Assembly: GCA_002722645.1 (NCBI GenBank)
Contig: PBML01000026.1
Span: forward strand, 14,705 to 22,570
Direction: 5' to 3'
Length of the DNA stretch: 7,866 nucleotides
Origin: Acidobacteriota bacterium
Lineage (GTDB): Bacteria > Acidobacteriota > UBA890
Made by a program: the position numbers and the translations under genes. A model generated the notes under the pieces. It made no database searches. It saw nothing but the letters and a program-made list of their open reading frames with translations, and was not told where the DNA came from. This document shows positions 1 to 6,233 of the stretch, in pieces; position 1 is the first letter of the stretch, and each line of letters starts with the position of its first letter.

Positions 1-320
1 AATGAAAGGCTCCGCGCCATCTTCTGAAAATGGTACGGCGACGGATCGTACATTTCGGCGCCTGGGATTGATTGCGACCATAGGTAGCCAAAGCTCGCAG
101 CGGTTCGCGGCCTCGTGGCGTCCGGGGAAGAACTGATGTACATGCGCGGCACACCACCGCTGACCGTGTAAGTCGCGCTGCATTGCGTACAAACGAGTCG
201 GCCTTCCATCACATCTTCGGGTCTATCTCCCGAATCAGCGGTGGCTGCCCCCATGTCTTTCAAATCGAGTGTCGAGAGGCAGTCCAAACAGCGGAGATAC
301 TTAAGGAGCTTAAGTTTCAT
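1..320 (-). CDS. SAM-dependent methyltransferase with N-terminal Trm112-like zinc ribbon (3' end outside window)
   Basis: Translating the minus strand from ATG 320 gives an open frame of 106 residues to the window edge. MKLKLLKYLRCLDCLSTL is the classic opening of class I methyltransferases that carry a zinc ribbon. Cys11-x2-Cys14 and Cys44-x2-Cys47 are the four ligands, and GRLVCTQCSATYTVSGGVPRM at about 40-60 has the usual 'C-x-x-C-x-x-x-Y-x-V-x-x-G-[IV]-P-R' pattern. TAASFGYLWSQ at 73-83 matches the F-G-Y-x-W segment that precedes the SAM-binding domain in these proteins. The Rossmann methyltransferase core itself lies off the left edge. The start is fixed by an in-frame TAA five codons upstream. 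There is an unusual 29-residue insert between the two Cys pairs. Likely role (inference): methylation of a sugar or lipid-linked glycan in this cluster. The substrate is unknown. Confidence 0.83.
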   Translation of the reverse strand, partial: MKLKLLKYLRCLDCLSTLDLKDMGAATADSGDRPEDVMEGRLVCTQCSATYTVSGGVPRMYISSSPDATRPRTAASFGYLWSQSIPGAEMYDPSPYHFQKMARSLS

Positions 321-402
321 CGTGCAGGGCCCGATTTACGCCGATTGCTTGTCCTGAAAATAGTAATGCGCAGGGGAGAGGCTATCCGCCTACAAAGCAA
401 GT
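321..402 (-). other. 82-base spacer between GT-B-like gene and methyltransferase
   Basis: No convincing promoter or terminator is visible. The best hairpin is a 4-bp AGGC/GCCT stem at about 380-392 with no U-tract. The spacer ends with an in-frame TAA five codons before the methyltransferase ATG. Co-transcription from upstream is the simplest reading. Confidence 0.4.
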
Positions 403-1572
403 CTAGTTGGCCCAACGAGCCAACCCTCGCCTCAGAAAACTTTGGATTCGCTTTATTAACCCTGCTCCTCCAGGACGGCCGTAATACTGCAGACGCGCAA
501 GTTCGTCTTCAGCAGTCAGAGTGCCCGTGAAAACCTGGCCACCTGTCTTGAGAGGCCTTGTGCAGAAACTCAAAAATTCCTCCAATTGACGCTCTTCTTC
601 GTGGTCAAAGGAACGTCTGAGCCCAGAAGCGAACTTGTTGCGCAAATCAGCGGATGCTGCGAGTGCATCAAGCGCCTCGAACCAACCGTGTGGAGAGCAA
701 GCTACGAAACCAGATTCTCCGTCGCGGATCATTTGGCTCACAGAGGGAGCGAAGTCTCCGACGACCGGGATTCCAAGTCGAGCATAAGGATACAACCGAG
801 CTGCATTGCAAGATGCCTTGAAGCGAAGCAAGTAATCGAACGGCTCGTACATAAATTCTGGCTCGTCGTATGCGGTTAGCTCGAGTACGGCAAGGCGGTC
901 ACGAATGGGCATCATGTTGGGAAGGATCCCGATATCAATGTGACGCAGCTCCTGGTACATGCTCTGACTCACTTCTGAGCCAGGTTCAACCTTCTCGGAC
1001 CACTGGATGTGACGAACCTTCATGGCCAAAGAGTCAGGCATACCGATCCTGGCCTGGCCAAGTGCCTCTATGTTATATATCGCCCAGAACTCCAACGGCC
1101 GCTCTTTTGCGAGTGCGTTAAGCGCCGGCGTTACGCTCTCGCACATACACTCGAGGTGCACCCGGTTGCCGTGATACCCGATGACAATCGGAGTTTTGTC
1201 AACATGCACACGCTCCGCAGGCGGCATGGGCGGAAACATACAGTAGGCAAGGACGTTTCGGTTGTGCCGATAAAAAACGTCTCGTTGTTCAACGCCCGTT
1301 ACTATGAGGAAGTCAGCGTCACGGGCTGCGGCCATATGCTTTGGCGTAGCCTGCTTTGGGTCCGCGAGACCAATCCGGATATCCGGATTGGTTTGGCGTG
1401 CCGCAACCATGTCGTTGTCATACGCCATGAAAACGGCAACGTCGTATCGCTCGTAATGCTCCCAATCGTTAAGCTCAGCATCGATACCACGCTTACACAA
1501 CCGCTGGTGTAGGCCCGTGATACATGCCCTCGTTCCAGGATCATCACGGTGCGTGTTGAGAACAATCCTCAT
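403..1572 (-). CDS. GT-B-like glycosyltransferase (GT1/GT4-related), catalytic pair not evident
   Basis: The 389-residue protein starts MRIVLNTHRDDPGTR, typical of a GT-B N-terminal strand. ADFLIVTGVEQRDVF at 86-100 corresponds to the linker-side segment where GT4 enzymes recognise a second protein or a host string. IVIGYHGN at 129-136 opens the C-terminal Rossmann domain. HIDIGILPN at 211-219 and RFKASCNAARLYPYARLGIPVV, split over 250-271, followed by MIRDGESGFV at 281-290, form the donor-domain end. In place of the GT4 E-x7-E pair I read Ser254 and Pro262, so the family member is divergent or not an active GT4 transferase. The C-terminus from 340 is a lysine/arginine-rich tail, possibly for membrane contact. 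ATG 1572 lies 13 bases after the SDR stop with a weak purine-rich site (GAGAG). It is probably the last transferase of the operon. Function beyond glycan transfer is not predictable. Confidence 0.78.
   Translation of the reverse strand: MRIVLNTHRDDPGTRACITGLHQRLCKRGIDAELNDWEHYERYDVAVFMAYDNDMVAARQTNPDIRIGLADPKQATPKHMAAARDADFLIVTGVEQRDVFYRHNRNVLAYCMFPPMPPAERVHVDKTPIVIGYHGNRVHLECMCESVTPALNALAKERPLEFWAIYNIEALGQARIGMPDSLAMKVRHIQWSEKVEPGSEVSQSMYQELRHIDIGILPNMMPIRDRLAVLELTAYDEPEFMYEPFDYLLRFKASCNAARLYPYARLGIPVVGDFAPSVSQMIRDGESGFVACSPHGWFEALDALAASADLRNKFASGLRRSFDHEEERQLEEFLSFCTRPLKTGGQVFTGTLTAEDELARLQYYGRPGGAGLIKRIQSFLRRGLARWAN
1369..1392. repeat. Perfect 24-base palindrome inside the GT-B-like gene
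   Basis: The half-site ACCAATCCGGAT (1369-1380) is followed at once by its exact reverse complement (1381-1392). Partial symmetry continues outside, for example CGC on the left against GCG on the right. It codes for TNPDIRIG at residues 61-68, and because it is palindromic the opposite strand also reads TNPDIRIG. It could form a cruciform or an mRNA hairpin, or be a dyad-symmetric protein site, but no function is shown. Confidence 0.95.
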
Positions 1573-1585
1573 TGCTCAGTTCTCT

Positions 1586-2371
1586 CTACCGCTGGGCGGC
1601 GGTTCGTGTGCTAGAAGCAAACTTCTTGAGATCGCTCAAGATCTCCTCGCACGAGTAGAGATATGGCCCACGACGATCCCAACACGATGCATACTTTGTC
1701 CGGACATCCTCCTTGACCAGATTGCTGCCGCAGTCAGCCGCAATATCCGTGCCAACACAAGCGAACCCAATGTCTCGTAAGGTTATTGGCTCGGTGGCGA
1801 TGTTCAGGACAGAGATTTCCTTTGCCAGCGCTTTCTCAATGTCATTCCATAAACGTGCAACGTTATAAAATTGAAGCTCACTGTCTACCGCGCTCAAGTA
1901 TGAATGATCACGGTGAAGAAGATCGTAGACAAGGTTCTTCTTCAACCCTCTCCCGAAGACGCCTGGAAGTCGCACAATCGTCGCGTGTGGGAACCGCGAG
2001 CGCACGAGGCATTCCAGTTCGAAACGATTTCGGCCGTAGGACGGGACCACCTCACCCTCCACCGAACTATCTTCATCAACGTTAACCGGTTGCGGATAGA
2101 CTTCAATTGTCGAAATCAAGACAAATGAATTTGCCTCGACAGTTTTTAGGTTTCGAATTAAGCAACTGATCCCCTCACGATCGGCCTCCGGGTTTGCGTT
2201 CGCGTACCACTTCAAAGAAGGAGTACCAGCACACACTAATAACTCGAAATTCTTTCCACGAATGTCACCAATAGTTTTCGAGTCATACAAGCAATCAAAG
2301 TGCCGGGCGAGCGTAAGGTTTCCACCAATGAAGCCAGTGTGTCCGATAAGACCAGTTTCAGGTGCGGTCAT
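1586..2371 (-). CDS. NAD-dependent epimerase/dehydratase-like SDR oxidoreductase
   Basis: The protein is 261 residues from ATG 2371. A TTG at 2389 would add 6 residues before the Rossmann strand; GAGG at 2384-2387, 12 bases before the ATG, supports the shorter form. GLIGHTGFIGGNL at 7-19 is the NAD(P)-binding loop. LLVCAGTPSLKWYANANPEAD at about 44-64 follows a small-SDR pattern common in polysaccharide clusters. FVLISTIEVYPQP at 83-95 supplies the Ser/Thr, and SYGRNRFELE at 111-120 is the Y-x3-K equivalent but has Arg116 instead of Lys. IVRLPGVFGRGLKKN at 132-146 is the usual segment after the active site. The protein is shorter than the 310-340 residues of standard extended SDRs, with a reduced C-terminal substrate domain. 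It probably acts on a nucleotide-sugar as reductase or epimerase, but the reaction is unknown. Its first 14 bases overlap the aminotransferase end. Confidence 0.82.
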   Translation of the reverse strand: MTAPETGLIGHTGFIGGNLTLARHFDCLYDSKTIGDIRGKNFELLVCAGTPSLKWYANANPEADREGISCLIRNLKTVEANSFVLISTIEVYPQPVNVDEDSSVEGEVVPSYGRNRFELECLVRSRFPHATIVRLPGVFGRGLKKNLVYDLLHRDHSYLSAVDSELQFYNVARLWNDIEKALAKEISVLNIATEPITLRDIGFACVGTDIAADCGSNLVKEDVRTKYASCWDRRGPYLYSCEEILSDLKKFASSTRTAAQR

Positions 2372-3485
2372 ACTCAAGCACAGCCTCAATCACACGCGCT
2401 TGATCATCGTCTGATAACTGACAGTGGATGGGCAAGAGAATGACTTCCCTGTCGGCGCGCTCTGTAACCGGAAGATCCCTAAGGCCTCCCATGATCGAGT
2501 AACGGTCGGATCGTCGGTTGTTTACAACCACCTGGATTCCTTGGGCCCACATCCACTCCGAAAAACTTGTCCGGTCGTCGACACAGACCGGGAAGAGTTG
2601 ATAGTTAGGCCTTCGATCTGCGTAGTACTTCATGATCCTAATCTTTCGGCAGTCCCTCAACTCATCCCGGTACCGTTTGCCAATCACTTGTCGACGCGCC
2701 AGCGGTATGTCGACGTGGCGCAATCCCGCAAGAGCAAGCGTAGCTGTGATGTCGTTCATGTTGTACTTAAAGCCAAGAACGTCGATATCCTCTGGAAGCC
2801 CGTCAACCGCCGGCGGTCTTCCTTCTCGATCAACGCCGTACCAAACGTATTTCTTTAACTTTTTGTAATAGTCCTCTCGCGGCGTGGTGATCATGCCACC
2901 ATCGCCACAAGTGATGATTTTGACTGCCTGGAACGAGAAACACGCGATGTCCCCCCTTGAACCAACGTCCTGATCTTTGTAGGCGGATCCGAGCGCATGT
3001 GCACAGTCCTCAATGACAGGCAGTTCCTGTTCCCTACCGATCGCCCATAGCTCATCCATGTCACACGGATTGCCTCCGTAGTGGACGCAGATGATCGCCT
3101 TTGTCCTTGGCGTAATCATCTCCCGCACGCTGGCAGGGTCGATGTTGAGATCATCAGAACGAATGTCGGCAAAAACTACTGTCGCGCCTTGTTCGAGAAT
3201 CGCCGTATTGGTCGCAAGGAACGTCATCGGAGTGGAGATCACCTCGTCGCCAGGCCCAACTTTTAACATCGCCAGTGAGGCACGCAGGGATGCCGTTCCG
3301 TTGCAGGTTGCAACACAGTAAGGAATATTGAACCGTTGAGAAAAGGTCTCACGGAACAGCCGCTCTTGGCTGCCTGTGTTCAACCAGACAGCGTCTAGAG
3401 CCCGACCAACTTCAGCGGCCGCATCCTCGGAAACGTACACGCCCCACGCACGAATCGTCTGGTCCTTCCGGCCCAAGTCACTCAT
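2358..3485 (-). CDS. DegT/DnrJ/EryC1/StrS PLP-dependent sugar aminotransferase
   Basis: The 375-residue protein is full length for the family. The phosphate-binding NGTAS is at 62-66 and TPMTFLATNTAI at 85-96. IEDCAHALGS at 158-167 carries Asp160, the aspartate expected to contact the pyridine nitrogen. FSFQAVKIITCGDGGM at 183-198 carries Lys189, the internal aldimine lysine, so this is an aminotransferase and not a ColD-type dehydratase, where the lysine is His. GFKYNMNDITATLAL at 238-252 is the conserved dimer/active-site segment, and NNRRSDRYSIM at 322-332 is the C-terminal substrate region. Family role: transfer of the amino group of glutamate to a keto sugar bound to a nucleotide, in the cytoplasm. 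The position of amination cannot be told. Nearest neighbours are two SDR enzymes that could supply or modify the keto sugar. The ATG overlaps the epimerase stop by 8 bases, with only a weak Shine-Dalgarno. Confidence 0.93.
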   Translation of the reverse strand: MSDLGRKDQTIRAWGVYVSEDAAAEVGRALDAVWLNTGSQERLFRETFSQRFNIPYCVATCNGTASLRASLAMLKVGPGDEVISTPMTFLATNTAILEQGATVVFADIRSDDLNIDPASVREMITPRTKAIICVHYGGNPCDMDELWAIGREQELPVIEDCAHALGSAYKDQDVGSRGDIACFSFQAVKIITCGDGGMITTPREDYYKKLKKYVWYGVDREGRPPAVDGLPEDIDVLGFKYNMNDITATLALAGLRHVDIPLARRQVIGKRYRDELRDCRKIRIMKYYADRRPNYQLFPVCVDDRTSFSEWMWAQGIQVVVNNRRSDRYSIMGGLRDLPVTERADREVILLPIHCQLSDDDQARVIEAVLEYDRT

Positions 3486-4470
3486 GGCCGCTTAGAATCG
3501 AAGGATAAGGTTGGCTATTTTCCTCAACGGTCTCGGCACCAAGAATCTTTGTTCTGTGTTGTCGATACCATTCCACTGTCGCACGGATACCGTCCTTGAA
3601 ATCTGTTCGAGGACTCCACCCCAGGCGCTCCCGCATTCGTTCGACGTTCATAATCTTTGAGGGGGCTCCGTTCGGCTTCGATTGATCGTAGACGATGCTC
3701 CCCTGGTATCCGACGATGCGCTGGACAAGCTCAGCCAAATCGCGGATCGAAATACCTCGCCCGATGCCGATGTTGATCGGCTCAATTCCGGGGCTCAGCT
3801 CGAGAGCATGGACACACACTTCAGCCGCGTCCTCTACGTAAAGCCACTCGCGAATCGGAGACCCATCCCCCCAGACTTCGACAGTCGGCTCATCATGTTC
3901 GTGTGCTTCGACGAATTTCCTGATCAATGCGCCGAGCGCATGCGAGCGCACCACGTCAAAATAATCGTGTGGTCCATACATGTTTGGCAATAGTAGGTTG
4001 ATCGTGTTGAAGCCAAACTGCTGATGATATGCCCAGCTTTGTACCCAGCGTGTTTTTTTTGTAGAGCCATAAGCCAGCACACTCTCGTGGAGCGGGCCAT
4101 CCCACCACTCATCCTCCTTAAGCTCTCTAGCGCGTGCCGGATACGAGCAGTTCGCCAAGGTGTTCATAAAGGCTTTCACGCCGACACGACGCGCGGCTTC
4201 CATGAGATTCAACGACATGATCGAGTTAGCGAAAAGAACCTCCGCTACATGCTGCCGCACGAATTCAAGTCCTCCAATGAAGGCCGCGCAGTTGATGAGT
4301 GCGTCGCACTCGTGCTCTCGCAAGATCTCTGTCGTATCTTCAAGATTCATGAAGTCAACCCCATCTCGTCGCGAGACAGACACATAGGGAATTCCACGCT
4401 TCGCAAGTTCCTTCGTTACACTGGTTCCCAGGAACCCACTACCACCCGCAACAACAACGCGGCTGAACAT
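3478..4470 (-). CDS. NAD(P)-dependent epimerase/reductase, GDP-L-fucose synthase-like extended SDR
   Basis: From ATG 4470 the protein is 330 residues and opens directly into the Rossmann strand MFSRVVVAGGSGFLG, with the G-x-x-G-x-x-G loop at 9-15. That and the upstream purine-rich site favour this start over TTG 4494 (338 residues). Similarity to GDP-L-fucose synthase runs throughout: NCAAFIGGLEF at 60-70, ANCSYP at 106-111, YGSTK at 134-138 (the Y-x3-K pair), LLPNMYGPHDYFD at 160-172, RSHALGALIRKF at 175-186, and VWGDGSPIREWLYVED at 199-214. Cys108 and His177 fit the epimerisation acid/base residues of E. coli GDP-fucose synthase (Cys109, His179 by recall). The catalytic Ser/Thr position appears to be Ala106, which is unusual. 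Family role: 3,5-epimerisation and 4-reduction of a GDP-4-keto-6-deoxyhexose in the cytoplasm. No GDP-mannose dehydratase is in view, so the substrate is open. Its last 8 bases overlap the aminotransferase start. Confidence 0.87.
   Translation of the reverse strand: MFSRVVVAGGSGFLGTSVTKELAKRGIPYVSVSRRDGVDFMNLEDTTEILREHECDALINCAAFIGGLEFVRQHVAEVLFANSIMSLNLMEAARRVGVKAFMNTLANCSYPARARELKEDEWWDGPLHESVLAYGSTKKTRWVQSWAYHQQFGFNTINLLLPNMYGPHDYFDVVRSHALGALIRKFVEAHEHDEPTVEVWGDGSPIREWLYVEDAAEVCVHALELSPGIEPINIGIGRGISIRDLAELVQRIVGYQGSIVYDQSKPNGAPSKIMNVERMRERLGWSPRTDFKDGIRATVEWYRQHRTKILGAETVEENSQPYPSILSGHE
4053..4060 (-). repeat. A8 homopolymer inside the epimerase gene
   Basis: The coding strand has eight consecutive A residues in the codons ACA AAA AAA ACA (Thr-Lys-Lys-Thr). 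The first Lys is Lys138 of the Y-x3-K catalytic pair. Gain or loss of one A, or transcriptional slippage here, would break the protein at its active site. One of the shifted frames stops at 3924. Confidence 0.85.
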
Positions 4471-4482
4471 CGACCGTTTATA

Positions 4483-4491
4483 CCTTTCCCT
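4483..4491 (-). promoter_or_regulatory. Ribosome-binding site deciding the epimerase start
   Basis: AGGGAAAGG on the minus strand lies about 12 bases before ATG 4470. It overlaps the GT4 stop codon. It favours ATG 4470 over the TTG at 4494, which would itself overlap the GT4 stop as TTGA but has no site of its own. The spacing is somewhat long. Confidence 0.45.
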
Positions 4492-5477
4492 CAAGACTGA
4501 CTTGCTAGGACGCTCGTCAATAGCTTTAAGTACTTTGGTCCTACAACCGAAATGCGACAGGGGTTGTCCCCGATCCGGCTCAGAAATTCCCGGTAGCGCG
4601 CCTGCATTGTCTCCAGAGCCTTAGGCCATCCATCGACGTACGGCACGCCGTACGATGCAGCAATTTCCTTGTTAGCCCCGGAATCAAGATAAATTGCCGG
4701 CAGTCCGCAGTTTAGCCCTTCAATCAACGCGTTCGAACAGGTCTCGTACCGCGCCAACTGTAGGATTATATGCGCGTGTCTCAATAAACGTGCCAGTCTT
4801 TCGCGCGGCCTCGCACGACGCACTTTGATATGGCGGAATGAAGTGTCAGCCGGCGTGCGTCCAACCAACGTTACCTGAACATCTCGTTGATTCGCGAGCA
4901 ACCTGTCGATTTCCATGTAGTCAGCGAAGCCCTTGTTCTGATCTGTAGACCAGGTAGAGACGATCACTCTCAATGGGTCCGAACCATTCCACCATTCGCG
5001 AGTCGTCTTGCGTCGACCAAACCATCCAGTACTCACCTTCGTATTGAAAACAGCTTCGTCGACACCGTTGTGGATTACGCTAAAGGGTCCGTCAAAACCG
5101 CTGTTCTGAAAGACATCGCGGCTATACTCACTCTGGAACACGGTATGGGAGATGTAGGGAGTAAATTCGATTTGCAACTTGTCCCCCCATACAACCCCGT
5201 CCGTCATTCGACGCATTTCCTGCGACCCACTAACACGGTAGCCAACCTTCCGATGCACGATCGGAACACCCCGTGCCGCGATGGTTTTGACGAAAGATAG
5301 CTCCACTCCGTCCGTGAGTCCGCTCAACAGAGCGACGTCAAACGACGAATCGATCTGGCTAGTGATCTCCACCTGCTGCTGTCTCAGCCAATGCCGCAAC
5401 GTCCTCAGAAAGGAATTCGTTCCGCCATACGGGCCCCGAACTTCGGTGAAGTTCATGAAGACTCGCATGTTGCTCAT
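4491..5477 (-). CDS. GT4-type glycosyltransferase (GT-B fold)
   Basis: The 328-residue protein has two Rossmann-like halves. The N-terminal half begins MRVFMNFTEVRGPYGGTNSF, with the glycine-rich PYGG acceptor-side loop at about 16-19. The linker motif VIHNGVDEAVF is at 134-144. The C-terminal donor domain shows VIVSTWSTDQNKGF at 171-184, where the lysine is typically near the donor diphosphate, then TLVGRTP at 203-209. ETCSNALIE at 245-253 gives the E-x7-E pair of GT4 retaining enzymes, followed by the GLPAIYLDSGANKE loop at 258-271. Family knowledge: it transfers a sugar from a nucleotide donor to a growing glycan on a lipid carrier at the cytoplasmic face. The donor is not predictable. ATG at 5477 is used; an ATG three codons on would begin exactly at MRVF and is equally possible. 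Neither has a clear Shine-Dalgarno. The length is slightly short for GT4, and the end is intact. Confidence 0.88.
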   Translation of the reverse strand: MSNMRVFMNFTEVRGPYGGTNSFLRTLRHWLRQQQVEITSQIDSSFDVALLSGLTDGVELSFVKTIAARGVPIVHRKVGYRVSGSQEMRRMTDGVVWGDKLQIEFTPYISHTVFQSEYSRDVFQNSGFDGPFSVIHNGVDEAVFNTKVSTGWFGRRKTTREWWNGSDPLRVIVSTWSTDQNKGFADYMEIDRLLANQRDVQVTLVGRTPADTSFRHIKVRRARPRERLARLLRHAHIILQLARYETCSNALIEGLNCGLPAIYLDSGANKEIAASYGVPYVDGWPKALETMQARYREFLSRIGDNPCRISVVGPKYLKLLTSVLASQS

Positions 5478-5547
5478 GAATCACGCGTCGCAATCATCGC
5501 CTAAGGCGCTCTTTCTCCAGCTGAGAAACTAGGCGGTAGGAGGTAAA

Positions 5548-5589
5548 TCAAGAATTCGTTTCGTACTCACCCAAAGACTGAGATTCCAT
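5548..5589 (-). CDS. Possible 13-codon leader peptide upstream of the GT4 gene
   Basis: ATG at 5589 opens a 13-residue reading frame (MESQSLGEYETNS) ending in TGA. A GAGGTG Shine-Dalgarno-like sequence lies 9 bases before it (5599-5604), better placed than the ribosome-binding site of most large genes here. After the ORF the transcript carries ACCTCCT, whose ACCTC could pair with GAGGT of that site. There is no run of one amino acid of the sort seen in attenuation leaders. A short ORF like this can arise by chance, so this is a candidate only. Confidence 0.15.
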   Translation of the reverse strand: MESQSLGEYETNS

Positions 5590-5620
5590 TACTGGAAGCA
5601 CCTCATTTAAGAATTACAAA

Positions 5621-5663
5621 GTAGGCCGCCTGGCAGGTGCAACAAATCCTGGCCGCTACCTAC
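5621..5663 (-). terminator. Imperfect inverted repeat after GNAT gene, possible weak terminator
   Basis: On the minus strand GTAGG begins 9 bases after the GNAT stop codon and pairs with CCTAC 28 bases further on. Inside this, CAGG pairs with CCTG around a 10-base loop (ATTTGTTGCA). The two stems are separated by an unpaired internal loop, although GGCC-rich stretches there could re-pair. The 3' side runs into TTTGTAATTCTT, which is T-rich but not a clean U-tract. Termination or RNA processing is possible but weakly supported. Confidence 0.25.
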
Positions 5664-5672
5664 TGAATTTCG

Positions 5673-6233
5673 TTAGTGCGCGAGCTTGCCATAGGCACGA
5701 CAGTCCTTGAACTTGCCGTTCCACAAAACGTGATCGCGAAGCGTTCCCTCTAGCACGAAACCGTTCTTCTCTAAGACCCGCGCGGATGCCCTATTGCTCA
5801 CGAAGCAATGAGACGTAACCTTTTGCAGCAATAACTCCTCGAAGCACCACCCAACGACTGCTTCGACCGCCTCTGTGGCGAAGCCTTTGTTCGACTGTGT
5901 TCGGTCGCCAATCAGGTACCCAATCTCCATTCGCCCATGATGCAACTCCAGATCACCATATATCTTGATATTCCCGATGTGTGACCCCTCCCGCAGGATC
6001 GCAAGCTGTAGAGTACGTGGGCCTAAATGCCTAATGTAATCTTCAAGATCCTGCCTTGTGGTTTCCTTGCTCTGGTTGCTAACGAGCCCCTTTCTAATTT
6101 CCGGATCATTCATCCAGCCAACATACTCTTCGCTAACAAAATCCAAGCTGCACCTTTTGAAGACGAGCCGAGAGCTTGGCTGTATCTTTGCTTCTCCCAG
6201 GGTTTCAAGGGCCAGTTTTTCGTCAAACATCAT
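5673..6233 (-). CDS. GNAT-family N-acetyltransferase (RimJ/RimL or PseH-like)
   Basis: This 186-residue protein is a complete single GNAT domain. LVFKRCSLDFVSEEYVGWMNDPEI (split over residues 23-46) is the typical N-terminal strand and helix with the WMNDPE motif. EIGYLIGD at 103-110 is the central strand. QSNKGFAT at 113-120 is a variant of the Q/R-x-x-G-x-A acetyl-CoA pyrophosphate loop, and NRASARVLEKNGF at 147-159 is the usual C-terminal CoA-binding segment. Family knowledge: such enzymes acetylate amino groups, on ribosomal protein N-termini (Rim) or on amino sugars (PseH, WbjX-like). In this cluster an amino-sugar substrate is the better inference, perhaps the product of the aminotransferase downstream. 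The gene starts with ATGATG, and its first 11 bases overlap the end of the GT42-like gene. No good Shine-Dalgarno is visible, which fits translational coupling. It is followed by the largest gap in the window. Confidence 0.85.
   Translation of the reverse strand: MMFDEKLALETLGEAKIQPSSRLVFKRCSLDFVSEEYVGWMNDPEIRKGLVSNQSKETTRQDLEDYIRHLGPRTLQLAILREGSHIGNIKIYGDLELHHGRMEIGYLIGDRTQSNKGFATEAVEAVVGWCFEELLLQKVTSHCFVSNRASARVLEKNGFVLEGTLRDHVLWNGKFKDCRAYGKLAH

Larger units (their letters stand above)
5478..5672 (-). other. 195-base intergenic leader between the GNAT and GT4 genes
   Basis: This is the only sizeable gap in a set of otherwise overlapping or closely spaced genes. Reading the minus strand it holds, in order: an imperfect inverted repeat just after the GNAT stop (5621-5663); a weak promoter-like pair, TTGCAC then TGTAAT 18 bases later, where the -10 matches 5 of 6 but the -35 only 3 of 6; a 13-codon ORF with a good ribosome-binding site; an ACCTCCT anti-Shine-Dalgarno-like string; and a 4-bp CGCC/GGCG hairpin at 5498-5508 shortly before the GT4 start. 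It may be a processing or promoter region dividing the operon. None of these elements is strong enough alone. Confidence 0.4.

Noticed and set aside
378..395. Possible terminator after the GT-B-like gene
   Set aside because: Only a 4-bp stem and no U-run.
183..530. Plus-strand 115-residue frame at the left end
   Set aside because: It runs antisense to the zinc-ribbon methyltransferase start and the end of the GT-B-like gene, both of which have clear family motifs; its own protein has none.
1009..1512. Plus-strand 167-residue frame containing TNPDIRIGLA
   Set aside because: It is antisense to the GT-B-like gene; the shared peptide is explained by the palindrome at 1369-1392, which reads the same on both strands.
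2806..2817. 12-base palindrome ACCGCCGGCGGT
   Set aside because: About the number expected by chance in a window of this size, within aminotransferase coding sequence.
4024..4500. Plus-strand 158-residue frame
   Set aside because: Antisense to the epimerase, which is conserved along the whole stretch; no recognisable domain in the plus-strand product.
4637..4654. Inverted repeat with 8-base arms CGTACGGC/GCCGTACG
   Set aside because: Inside GT4 coding sequence; arms this short are expected now and then by chance and no T-tract follows.
5531..5545. Strong plus-strand Shine-Dalgarno (TAGGAGGT)
   Set aside because: No ATG, GTG or TTG at a suitable distance and no plus-strand gene follows; noted only as an anti-SD string on the transcribed strand.
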